Origin: Tubulanus polymorphus
Taxonomy: Eukaryota > Nemertea > Palaeonemertea > Tubulaniformes > Tubulanidae
Direction: 5' to 3'
Length of the DNA stretch: 64,000 nt
Assembly: GCF_964204645.1 (NCBI RefSeq)
Contig: NC_134034.1
Span: 3,070,072-3,134,071 of the forward strand
Every line of letters begins with the position of its first letter. Position 1 is the first letter of the stretch. The position numbers and the translations under genes are program-made. Of the stretch, positions 41,701 through 50,579 are shown piece after piece. The notes beneath the pieces are model-generated. The model was given only the letters and a program-made list of their open reading frames with translations. It searched no databases and was not told the origin of the DNA.

Positions 41701-44700
41701 ATGGACAAATTATTCACCATTATTCAAAAAGAAATACCAATCGCGGCAATCGCGGCTGCCAGCCAGCCAAATGAGTCCTAAAAAATTCCAACCAAGCCAA
41801 AACGAAGATTTATCATTCCTTTCTAATTAAAGACGGCTACAAGTTAGTCACGTCACATTGCATCCACGAATTATAAACTCACCGATTAATCAAACCTTTC
41901 AGTAGTTTAGTCAGTCGTTCGTTTTGAATCTTTTTCTTTTCGCTGATTTTCGTCAACTCGGCTCGTTTTCCCGGTGGTATATATTTCTGTTGTTGTTGTT
42001 GGCGACCGGTGACGATATTACCGTCTTTATCGCGCAACCGGCCGTAAATATCCTCTTTCAGTTCGGGCTCGGGCTCCGCGACGACTTCGGAGTCGCTGTC
42101 AACGCCGTCGACTTCGGAATCTTAAAACATAATACAGTATAACCTCTCTATAGTGCTACGCTTGGGGTTCTGAAAAATTGTTTATTATAGAGAGGTGTTC
42201 ACTGAATAGAGGTAGCACTTATTTGTTTCACGCCACCTACCAGCAGTTTGAATAATTACTACCCCCAAAATTAAGCATTAATCCAAAACAATAACAGCTG
42301 TCCATTCATAATTGTAGTTACCAACTAACCTAATTAGTACTGCCTAAGGACTATTAAAGACAACCAGCCATTGAATGACCATGGGTTATGTACATATAGT
42401 AAATGATGAACACCTAGATACTGACAACAATGAGTCTACTAGCAAACTTTGACTGTCTAGACATTCTGGGATGGGACCACTGTTCGCTATAGAGAGGTGT
42501 TCACGAAATGAAGGTTCCGTTTATTTGAAAATGAGTGAGTAGGGAATATTTGGTTCCGGGCAAAAAGTGTTGACTAAGGTACTAAATAGAGGTGTTCACT
42601 AAGAGAGGTTTTATTGTATATAATAATATAATCTATTTTCATCATTATGTCATCGAAGATTATCGTACGTCGTATGAATTCACATAGTTTTTACATACAT
42701 AAGATGAGGGACACAGCGCAAGCCTAGGGCTGTACTAAATTACTAAGACACTCGAGATCAAGATCAAGCAATTATATAAGCTAATTATATATAGCTCCCG
42801 AAAATAAACGAAGGCAGACCCGACTATCTTGGCATCATGACTGACATTCTAAACTCGTCGTTGAGGGATGCGTACGTACCGTTTTGTAAGTCCTCCTCAT
42901 TCGACATCTCCTCTTTCGACTCCTCTTCGCTAGAACCATCCTCATCGCTGCCGTTGTCCTCCATATCCTCGCTCTCCTGTTCCTCCTCGCTACCCTCATC
43001 CCGCATTTCCTCCTCACTCTCCTCATCGCGCATCTCCTCGCGTCCCTCACTTCTCATTATCTCCTCGACGTTCGATTTCTTCAGTTTCACTAATTTCTCC
43101 AGTATAGACCGTTCCAGGATTTCTCGCTCGTCCGTCAAATTCTCGGCGAATTTCACCGACTTTTTCTTCTCCATCGGTTTATCATCGATTTCATCTTCGT
43201 CGCTTTCATCATCGTTTTCACTTACATCTGAACGAAAGAAATTAGCTCCCTTATGACTTCAATCTGGATTTTTTAGCTTTCGAATCCAAATGTAATGGAA
43301 CAAGCTTTTTTATATGATTCAATCTTCTACTTTGGGCGTTTCGTATAGTTATCATTGATTATTGCGACAAAAGTTGATTTTTAATAGAAATATAGGATAA
43401 ATTCAAGCGATAAAGCCTGACTAACTATGTGCAACATCCGGTGGATCCTCACTTGCCACAAGTGGAAATCATCTACCGGGTATTGCCACAGTAGTTGATG
43501 TCCTACTGCACACTAGCAACACCTGGTGGATCCTAACTTGCCAAAATTAGATGCAGCAGTAGTTGATGTCCTACAGCACACTAGCGACACCTGGTGGATC
43601 CTCACTTGCCACAAGTGGAATCATCGATTGCTGCCGTAGTTGATGTCCTACTGCACACTAGCGACACCTGGTGTATCCTCACTTGCCACAAATGGAATCC
43701 TCTATTGATGCAGTAGTTGATGACCTACTGCACACTAGTAAAACCTGGTGGATCTTAACTTGCCACAAATGGAACCCTTGATTTCTAAAATCGAGTTGTC
43801 TACTACAAAACAGAAATAAATCAGGCTTTTGTTCTGAATACAATCTGATTCACACCTTGGTCATCTGAGTCATCATTCGCCTGTAAACTGGACAACAACT
43901 GGTCATCATTTCCATCATCATCTTCACTTCCATCATTTTCATATAAACATTTCAGTTTTTCCGAATCCAGCGTTTCAAATATATCTGTACAGTTTATTAA
44001 AAAAATCAAGACCAGTTGTAAGATTTATGACTTTTTTAAACCAGCTCTTGGAAATTGCATTTAAATGCACAAACATTTCGAAAAATTTCCAAACCCCTGT
44101 TTTAGCTTCGCGCCTACCGCGCTTGTTCAAGAGTGGATTTGAGGTGGACTAGTCTGCTCCCTCTAAATACGAATATGCCCTCCAAAAGGTTTGGGAAGGA
44201 ATTTTTAAAAAGTTTTGGATTTTTAAAATAATCCAACTGGCTCCTAAGAGGGTCAGAAAAGCCCTTTTTTGTCCTAAATAATCCGTGGGAGGGCCGCCTG
44301 AACCCCTACCAATGTCCAAACCTGCCCTTTTCAAATTGAGCGCCCATTCCAACTTTCAGGTCCACCCCTTCAAAGAAGCCTAGATCCTCTCTTACACAGT
44401 ACAAGCTTTGTTAATTTTCTCGCAATGCTATTTAAGTCCGGCCCTGGTATTTGTGGAGCCTTCCCCGCTCGTCCGATAGTTGTGTTTCTAGTTGAACAAA
44501 AGGATACAGTCCAATCCATCGTCTGTGAACGACTTTGGCAAATTTTTACTCTTCCTTCGATTCAGTTTCATCTGTTTTTCGAGTCGTTTGATCAGTTTAT
44601 CCTCGCGTTCGTTTTCCATCATCAGCTGTTTGCGACGGAATTCCGCGCGAGGTAACGCTCCCTCGTTCTCTTCGCCTGACCCTCCTCCGGCTGTCTCACC

Positions 44701-45634
44701 CTCGCTATCACCGTCGTCGCCTTTCTCGGCCGGCGGCTTTTTCTTGTCGCCTTTCGATTTCTTTTTCTTCTTCTTCTTTTTCTTCTCCGGTTTCTTCTCG
44801 GGGAAAATGTCTTTATAATCTTGCGGAATCTAAAACAAGGCAAATGATTCTTTTCAGCCCTTTTAGTGCGTCTTACACTGCAATGCAGTGTCTTACACTG
44901 CAATGCAGTGTCTTACACTGCAATGCAGTGTCTTACGCCGCAGTGCAGCATCTTACACAGCAGTGCAGTCTTACACCGCAGTTCAGCATCTTACACCGCA
45001 GTGCAGCATCTTACACCGCAGTGCATTGTCTTACACCGCAGTGCAGCATCTTACATCGAAGTGCAGCATCTTACACCGCAGTGCAGAGTTTAACACCGCA
45101 GTGCAGAGCCTTACTTACACAGCAGTGCAGTGTACTAATTGGTGTAGACACAATATAGCAGTATGCCTGCCATGCCTACGTACCAAACTTCAGTAAGTAG
45201 GCATGGAATTATATTATTAAACTTTCAAATCATCGAGTCTCTTTTCCCTCATGAACCCCTTTTCGGATATCCTTCAATACAATGAAGAATGGATTAAAAA
45301 ACAATGTGTTTGGTCAACTGCCAGTGCTTTGTGATTCTTATAAGACTAAGCTAGACTACCTGATGTGCTCTCAAGTCAAGTTGGAATAGACATAAGTACA
45401 TACCGGTTTTTTGTGATAAAAGGCGTTCATTTTCGCTTTCTTCAACAATCGACCCTGTTTGCGTCTTTGTTTACGCGGGATTTTTTTCTCGTCCGATTGT
45501 TGCGTCGTCATCGTCGTGGATGCCGCGTGCTGCTGCGTGTCGCCGCCCGATTGTTGCTTCGCGAACTGTTCGACGCTCGCTCGAAATCTTTTTAAATTCG
45601 GCGCATCTTTATCGTGGAATTTTCTGCGCTTCAT
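35757..45634 (-). CDS. NOM1: NOM1, nucleolar MIF4G domain protein, 914 aa
   Basis: Coding exons (minus): 45634-45404, 44829-44508, 43984-43856, 43227-42880, 42120-41883, 41165-40966, 40423-40299, 39654-39455, 39092-38968, 38475-38231, 37515-37351, 36658-36527, 36041-35757; all phases agree. NOM1 (yeast Sgd1) binds eIF4A-type helicases in the nucleolus for 18S rRNA processing and holds PP1. Seen in order: basic N-terminus (MKRRKFHDKD), Lys/Glu-rich stretches, LPKSFTDDGLDYIF, a long acidic tract, KYIPPGKRAEL, the MIF4G domain from ESNMQPIANEIESQY through MTLRRDDALALKD, then GRWWMVGSAWSG and the MA3 domain with LARKQRMNTDIRKNIFC, FEKLLKLGLKHQQEREI and LRTLRQGLKLFLQHFVLKH. The frame is open a few codons upstream of the chosen ATG to an acceptor at 45655, so an upstream start or a 5' UTR exon is possible. 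Human NOM1 is about 860 aa. Confidence 0.93.
36080..36410. repeat. GGATCCACCAGGTGTCGCTA minisatellite, NOM1 intron 12
   Basis: Three to four units of the array seen in LSM12 intron 4, here in the opposite orientation: TTCCACTTGTGGCAAGTGAG, GATCCACCAGGTGTCGCTAG, TGTGCAGTAGGACATCAAC. Confidence 0.9.
36900..37230. repeat. Imperfect duplication (TTTCCCTGACTT-type) in NOM1 intron 11
   Basis: TTTCCCTGACTT, GATCTAGC(G/A)GTCTCCA, CTCCAAAATTCCCGCAATAT occur twice. Similar TTTTCCC-rich patches lie at 55720-55850 and 63880-63990, probably worn pieces of one element. Confidence 0.5.
37560..38140. repeat. Diverged tandem array in NOM1 intron 10
   Basis: Five to six units of 75-110 bp built from CAGAAAAGATGTCTGCCTCC, AAAATCCCCCTATGACATCA and TTTGATCTATGGACTCTTTC. 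Confidence 0.8.
38640..38720. repeat. 18-bp tandem repeat
   Basis: GTGATGACTTTCAAAAA four to five times in NOM1 intron 9. Confidence 0.85.
39714..40038. mobile_element. Foldback TIR element, CAGGGTTTGATTGCC ends
   Basis: TACCAGGGTTTGATTGCCTTC at one end (partly given) and GGCAATCAAACCCTGGCAAG at the other; inner arms include GGGCGGACAGGTTGCCACTC with GAGTGGCAACCCGTCCGCCC, and TAGCCAATCAGATG with CATCTGATTGGCTAGA. NOM1 intron 7. Related ends lie at 19445-19480 and 46105-46140. Confidence 0.85.
40790..40925. mobile_element. Half copy of the long-hairpin element
   Basis: ACTAATGTCTATTTCAACCTG to CAGTCGACCTAAATCATCAT matches the left arm of the hairpin at 20674-21175; the other arm is missing here. 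NOM1 intron 6. Confidence 0.75.
41210..41760. repeat. Tandem array, about 115-bp unit, NOM1 intron 5
   Basis: Four to five units with CTGTTCCTTCTGAAATAAAG, AAGGCTGCCAGTCGACTATA, TCTGGAATATCGAATCTACA. Identity falls from the first pair to the later units. Confidence 0.85.
42134..42620. mobile_element. TIR element with CTCTCTATAG ends (mariner/pogo-type)
   Basis: The left end is ACAGTATAACCTCTCTATAG and the right end CTAAGAGAGGTTTTATTGTA; internal ATAGAGAGGTGTTCAC blocks repeat. It fills most of NOM1 intron 4. Confidence 0.5.
43425..43775. repeat. CTAGCGACACCTGGTGGATC minisatellite, NOM1 intron 3
   Basis: Three to four 95-100 bp units, the same family as at 32936 and in the same orientation. 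Confidence 0.9.
44866..45130. repeat. Short-unit array, TCTTACACCGCAGTGCAGCA
   Basis: About 12 units of 20-22 bp in NOM1 intron 1. The unit resembles the ACACCGCAGTGCGGTGT block of the TTAA-flanked MITEs and starts after a CCCTTTTAGTGCGTCTTACA that matches that MITE's end, so it probably grew from one. Confidence 0.85.
45190..45395. mobile_element. Half copy of the long-hairpin element (opposite arm)
   Basis: AAACTTTCAAATCATCGAGT, GATATCCTTCAATACAAT and TTGGAATAGACATAAGT match the right arm of the 20674-21175 element. It ends only 9 bp from the donor of the first coding NOM1 exon. Confidence 0.7.
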
Positions 45635-45705
45635 TCCGGTAGATGTGTCAACAATCTGGAATATAACGATTAAGAGAGATTGAAGAAAGAAGATTCTGTG
45701 AAAGG

Positions 45706-45945
45706 TCGTGGCATGTGAGGATCCACCAGGTGTCGCTAGTGGTAAGTAGGACATCAACTACTGCGGCAATAGAGGATTTCATTCGTGGCAATTAGGCCTA
45801 TATGGATCCACAGGTGTCACAAGTGGTATGTAGGACATCAACTACTGCGGCAATAGAGGATTTCACTCGTGGCAATTGTATGGATCCACCAGGTGTCGCT
45901 AGTGTGCAGTAGGACATCAACTAATGCGGCAATAGAGCAATACCA
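45706..45945. repeat. GGATCCACCAGGTGTCGCTA minisatellite near NOM1 5' end
   Basis: Two to three units, reverse orientation to the copy at 43425, just upstream of the first coding exon of NOM1. Confidence 0.85.
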
Positions 45946-46140
45946 AAAATCTGATTGGCTAAGTGGGAACCTGTCCGCCCAAGAAATCGTGGGCGATGTA
46001 TTGGACCAATGAACTGTTTGCGGCAAGGGTTTGTTTGGCTTTACGTCGATCTTCTTGGTTTCCCAAGAGTAACCCTATTATTTTGTGTTAGCGACTGGCG
46101 TGAGCTTCAGCGGATGGCAATCAAAACCTGGCAAGCGAGC
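45940..46140. mobile_element. Half copy of the CAGGGTTTGATTGCC foldback element
   Basis: GATTGGCTAAGTGGGAACCT, GTCCGCCCAAGAAATCG and GGCAATCAAAACCTGGCAAG match one arm of the element at 39714-40038. Confidence 0.7.
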
Positions 46141-46206
46141 TGAGGATGTCTCTATATTGACAGGAGTAGACTACTCCAAAAATCGGCCAAAATAAATAGG
46201 GTGGTG

Positions 46207-46404
46207 CGATTCAAGAATAGGGGACTATAGCAATATATATGTAGTGATAGTAATCAATTAAGTAATAATATTAGTAATTGATAATGATGATATATAATGA
46301 TAGTAATGTATATAGTAATTAATGATGATTAGGGAACTAAACCTAACCCTAACCCTAATCCTAACCCTAATCCTAACCACTAGTCCCCTATTCTTGAATC
46401 TTAC
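46207..46404. mobile_element. TIR element containing telomere-like CCCTAA repeats
   Basis: The ends ATTCAAGAATAGGGGACTA and TAGTCCCCTATTCTTGAAT are perfect inverted repeats. The interior has ATGATAGTAAT-type microsatellite and then about six CCCTAA/TCCTAA units at 46345-46378. Confidence 0.75.
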
Positions 46405-47336
46405 CAATAGGGTTTGTGTGGGCTGTGCTGAGTATGCCGGCTGTGTCGTGTGTAGTGTGTGGGGCGATTTTCATTCATTTCAATTTCATTGAGTCGTCGG
46501 AATCAGAGAAATAAATAACGAGTGATTATCCTCGGCCTAATCAACTAATTAAGAAATCGAGTGATTATGAACTTAGATTTTTGAACCAAACCGTTTGAAT
46601 ACTGATTATTTACTCGCTTTTAATCACTTGTTGTATCGTCAGAATAAAGTTCATTGAATTTTATAGAATTGTGGAGCCACGCATGTTCGGTCCGCATGTA
46701 AGTCCGGCTTACGGTCGTTAGTGTTACCCGGGATTCCCCACTGCCAGCGCCACCTGGCCGTGGCGGGAAGTATCATTCAATTCAATCAGTTTTGATTGAC
46801 GCGGGTTTTTGTAAAGGTGATTTTATCGTGATTTATTCATCGACGCGAAACAGAAATAATTGTGCCGTTGTCGAGTAAATTCGACGAAATTTCATGTTAT
46901 CATCTTGAATTAATTTTTTTTACGGTTCAAAGAAACTTTACCTGAAAAACAAGGAGTTATATATAAGCAAATGAAGCCAACCAATCAATTTAATTCAATG
47001 AAATTATTCAATATTTTTGAGTTAAACGAAAAAAATGTTAGTTTTTTTCCCAAAAAGAATTTCAAATCAAAACTAGAGACTAGAAACTATCGGGTCTATT
47101 TGATCAGATTATCAGACAGACAGAGGCATCTGTCTCGTTGATTATTAATCATTCACTCCAGTCCATGTCATTCTTCATGACATGGTTTTTTGAAAGCCAC
47201 AAAGGGTGAAAAAAATAAAATAGTGTTTTCAATTCAAGTGAAGTAAGTAGACTTGAAGTTTGGGGATTAACTGCATCCAGCAGTATCCCAGGTACTATTA
47301 TATCGAACCTGAGATATTGAAGGATCTAAGCTGCAG

Positions 47337-47515
47337 TTCACCCTAGTTTAGTACCTAGCTGTCGTTCCACAAACAACCGGTTGTAGGGAACTGGTAACAG
47401 AGACTGGTATTCACACTACAGTTCACCTCTAGCCTGAATACCAGTCATTGTTACCGGTTCCCTACAACCGGTTGTTTGTGGAACAACGGCTCGGTACTAG
47501 ACTAAGTTCACCCCC
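47337..47515. mobile_element. Palindromic element
   Basis: GTTCCACAAACAACCGGTTG then TAGGGAACTGGTAACAGAGA on the left; GTTACCGGTTCCCTACAACC then GGTTGTTTGTGGAAC on the right; CAGTTCACC flanks occur on both sides. Confidence 0.8.
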
Positions 47516-47587
47516 TAACTTTATTCAAATACGAGCCCCTGTGGCTCTAGTTTGTTACCTGGCTTAGGGTTGATGGGGTAAGGGTTA

Positions 47588-47790
47588 GTCAGTTACCTGA
47601 CTGTGGTTTAGTTTCACGATCGGATATTTTCACAAACCACAAGCATGGTACAAGCTCATCCGATTATAAAAACAACAATTAGGCAACTAACTGGGGTAAG
47701 GATAAGCTTTTGTAATCGTATTTTTATCAGGCTTTTATATCAACTGTGAAAATATCTGATCGTGAAACTAAACCACGGACACAGGTTACC
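47588..47790. repeat. Foldback upstream of the RPA3 start
   Basis: GTGGTTTAGTTTCACGATCG then GATATTTTCAC (about 47605-47635) is inverted at 47746-47778 as GTGAAAATATCTGATCGTGA then AACTAAACCAC. It ends about 150 bp from the RPA3 coding exon and may lie in its 5' UTR or first intron. Confidence 0.75.
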
Positions 47791-47941
47791 GACAACTGTG
47801 GCTTCTGCTGGACTTCCAATTCGAAACTCGGCGCAGACTTCATCGAGGAATCTCTAAAATGGGTGGCTCCGGTGGACTCGTTTTTGGCGTCGACTCAGAA
47901 TATTATGAATGTTTATTTTATTTTTTTCAGCGAAATCAACA

Positions 47942-50291
47942 ATGGCAGGTATACACGTCGGTTCTAAGCCGCGGATCAACGGAGCGATGCTCGGACAGAA
48001 TCAGGGAACCGTCGTTTGTTTACTGGGAATAGCTCACGATGTAAGTTCGATTTAATCGAGGGGGGGCGAACTTCGGTTTTGGTCATTTTGTTAAGCCATG
48101 AATGTCTGTTCCGGCTAGAAAAAGAAGATACCTAAGTTGTTTCTCCTGGTCAGGCGGGTCAATTTGCTAAGGGATCATTCATTTATTTATGGTAGGCATA
48201 AAATTTGAATTGGACCCCCTTTCATCATTGCAGTATGCAATTCCCCTCCCCTAATGCGTACCAGAAACCCGTAATATGAAGTCTTAGCCAGCAGCGGATG
48301 TGTTAAAATTTGCGCGAGAAAGTGGAAAATTTGATATCAATTTATCCCCCGAACGTGGACGGGACAGTTTTTAAATCGTAATCTTAATCGAAATGCTCAC
48401 GGTATGTTTTACAGCCCGATAACAGCGGAATGTCGTTTAAACTGAAAACCTGCGACGATCAAATCGTAACCGTCAAACTACAAGAACCGGTAAGTTTTAA
48501 ATACGCGACGAAGGCCCAGTTTCATGTTCGAGCTCAAAACAGTTTTAGTTGGTATTGTTGGTAAATCCATACCCCCTCCGCCTCGCCCCCCCCCCCCTAT
48601 TTTTGCAAATAACATATTCGCTACCTGGCTCATGGTATATCATTGCCAGTCATTTTGTTCTACTCTAGAATCACTAAAGGTTTCGATAAATGTTCGTTTT
48701 TTTTAAAATTTTCTCGAGGCAGGGCCCCAAACCCACTTCGGGTTTTATGTACCCAGTGCATGTACTACAGTTGAACCTCGTCACAACCAACTCAGATACG
48801 ACGATTCATCAGGACCCAGTTCCACAGTCGTGAGTTAGAGTTAACTCTGGGTGAAAATTAGTTCATTTCCAATGACTTGACTCTAGTCAAATCTTAACTC
48901 ACAACTGTGGAACTGGGTCCGGATTTAACAAATATAGAATTTCGTCCCGAGTGAGAAGATTCGATTAATTTAATACTGGATATAACAAACTATCAGTTAT
49001 AACGAAAATAGTTTCTGGTCCCGTGAAGTTAGCTGTAACGAGGTCCCACTGTACAACAAGGCCCAGAGAGATAGTTCTTATTCAAAATTCCTGGATACAC
49101 TCCTGGGGCCGGTTGCATAGTCATGGCTTAGACTTAAGACCAGTCTAAGACCAACTTAGTTCTATAGCCAATCTAACAAGACCGGTCTTAAGATTTAAGA
49201 CCACTTTTTGAGTCACGACTGTGCAACTGGCCCCAGGGGCTGGTTGCATAGTCGAGACTTAAGACCAAAAGTGGTCTTAAACCTTAAGACTTGTCTCAAG
49301 TTGTTAGATTGGCTATAGAACTAAGTTTGTCTTAGACCGGTCTTAAGTCAAAGCCCCGTCTATGGAACCGGCCCCTGAGTTTTACGAAAAACAATTTCCG
49401 GGGTCGCTTCCGTTATTAAATGCGGTCGCTTCTGCAGATTGTGGGGCGACTTTGTTCTACAAATTCTTTCCCTCAAAGAGTTCGTTCCGTTCGACGTTTC
49501 AGTTACAAGAATACCTGCAGGGCTTGACCGAGGTGCACGGTGAAGTTCAAGGTCGCGAGATAAAAGCTCAGTCGTACGTCGTTTTCCCGGCGGAATATTC
49601 CAGTAGTTTTGGTAATTATGCAAAAATTAGTTTTCATCCCTATTGAAAGATGGCAGCACCTGTCAAACGTAGTGAAATATTATTAGCAGTTGATACACCG
49701 CGCTGCGGCGTAGACGCACTAAAGCGATATGCCCGTTAATCAACACACTGGGATGGAATTTTTAAATAGTTTCAAATCGGCTCTAGCACTTATGGGTATT
49801 AATCCGTCAGCACTGAAAGGGTTGATTAGAGCAAAATGCCTGAAACTCCTTTAACCCTTTCAGTGCGTCTACACCGCAGTGCGGTGTATGAATCAGTGAT
49901 GGATTTTGCTAGTACACCGCACTGCGGTGTATTAATTTAATTAGTAATTACTTATTATCTCTTTTGAAAGATGGCAGCACCTGTCAAACATAGTGAAATA
50001 TTAGTAACTAACGATACACCGCACTGCGGTGTAGACGCACTATAGTGCTATTCCCGTTATTCAACACACTAGGATGGAATTTTTCAGAATTTTCAAATAG
50101 GGTATTAATAAGCCAGCAGTGAAAGGGTTAAAACTTCTAAAATCCTGAATTGACCGATTCGTTAAACAGATTTATTACCAGACCTCTCATGAAGATTCTT
50201 TTTTTTTGTAGATATGAAACAGTACAATAAAGCGTTGAATCTGATCGCTCAATGTCCTCAATATTACAAGATCGCGAGTAACGAATCATGA
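47942..50291 (+). CDS. RPA3: RPA3, replication protein A 14-kDa subunit, 120 aa, complete
   Basis: Exons 47942-48040, 48415-48489, 49503-49611 and 50212-50291, phases 0, 0, 1. RPA3 is the small OB-fold subunit that holds RPA70 and RPA32 together in the single-stranded-DNA-binding complex used in replication and repair. Seen here: SKPRINGAMLGQNQGTVVC (family N-terminus PR(S)RINxxML), SGMSFKLKTCDDQIVTVKL (OB strands), LTEVHGEVQGREIKAQSYV (the GxV/EVxGRV strand) and DMKQYNKALNLIAQCPQYY (C-terminal helix, family YNEAVKII..FPQFY). Length matches the human 121 aa. The ATG follows an acceptor by 11 bp, so the first exon is non-coding. Intron 2 holds a nest of MITEs. Confidence 0.93.
48767..49052. 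mobile_element. Pogo/Tigger-like MITE, interrupted by another MITE
   Basis: The left end ACAGTTGAACCTCGTCAC and right end GTAACGAGGTCCCACTGT form terminal inverted repeats. The body ACAAATATAGAATTTCGTCC and ACTATCAGTTATAACGA matches the copies at 35498 and 55485. It lies in RPA3 intron 2. The family resembles the CAGTGGAACCTCGTTATAACG-type ends of pogo-group elements. Confidence 0.75.
48812..48920. mobile_element. Palindromic MITE, GGACCCAGTTCC family, copy 4 (nested)
   Basis: GGACCCAGTTCCACAGTCGT to ACTGTGGAACTGGGTCC, inserted inside a pogo-like MITE (48767-49052) at the point where the intact relatives read GATTCATC then GGATATAAC. Confidence 0.85.
49105..49375. mobile_element. Two adjacent GGGGCCGGTTGCATAGTC MITEs
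   Basis: Copy a, 49105-49233, and copy b, 49236-49375, lie side by side in RPA3 intron 2, each a foldback with the TTAAGACCAGTCTAAGACC core. A further degenerate copy is at 62190-62330. Confidence 0.8.
49642..49827. mobile_element. TTAA-type MITE, 5'-truncated
   Basis: Begins inside the family at TTGAAAGATGGCAGCACCTG and ends CACTGAAAGGGTTGA, 24 bp before the next copy. RPA3 intron 3. Confidence 0.75.
49851..50131. mobile_element. TTAA-flanked MITE (piggyBac-like), full copy
   Basis: TTAACCCTTTCAGTGCGTC ... GCAGTGAAAGGGTTAA, 281 bp; three near-palindromes of type ACACCGCACTGCGGTGT. RPA3 intron 3. Confidence 0.9.
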
Positions 50292-50389
50292 ACGAACAAG
50301 CTTCCCTAACTCCGCCTACTCAGTGATGGACACCGATACTTCGTAATCAATAATTACCGATTTTCTTGAATATACCTATAATATTTTTT

Positions 50390-50395
50390 AATAAA
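50390..50395 (+). terminator. RPA3 poly(A) signal
   Basis: AATAAA, 100 bp after the RPA3 stop codon. The nearest minus-strand AATAAA, at 50472-50467, could serve MIOS, which would put the two 3' ends less than 100 bp apart. Confidence 0.6.
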
Positions 50396-50466
50396 CTTAA
50401 GAACAAAAGTTTCGACTTCAACAAAATGACAATTCAGTAATCGTTTCTTTAATTTTGGCAGCATTA

Positions 50467-50472
50467 TTTATT
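50467..50472 (-). terminator. Candidate MIOS poly(A) signal
   Basis: Minus-strand AATAAA about 850 bp after the MIOS stop; the intervening 3' UTR would consist largely of the minisatellite at 50580-51330. Confidence 0.35.
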
Positions 50473-50579
50473 GGTTTTTGAATCTCGGAAGATTTAACGC
50501 GTTAATAACAGTCAATTTGAACTGATGCTCAATTGCCAGGGGTCGGAACTATTTATCTCTATACGTAAGTTGAGTTAAA

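Larger units (their letters stand above)
45656..47930. other. 5' region shared by divergent NOM1 and RPA3
   Basis: Both genes have a splice acceptor just upstream of their start codons (45655 and 47931), so both probably have a non-coding first exon in here and may share a promoter. A possible RPA3 first-exon donor is CAT|GTAAGTCC at 46706. A GC-rich patch lies at 46680-46780. The rest is occupied by the elements at 45940-46140, 46207-46404, 47337-47515 and 47588-47790. Confidence 0.45.

Noticed and set aside
42837-43256. Plus-strand Ser-rich 139-aa frame
   Set aside because: Antisense shadow of the acidic NOM1 exon 43227-42880.
44844-45196. Three plus-strand frames rich in Tyr-Thr-Ala-Val-Gln/Cys
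   Set aside because: Frames of a 20-22 bp tandem repeat in NOM1 intron 1.
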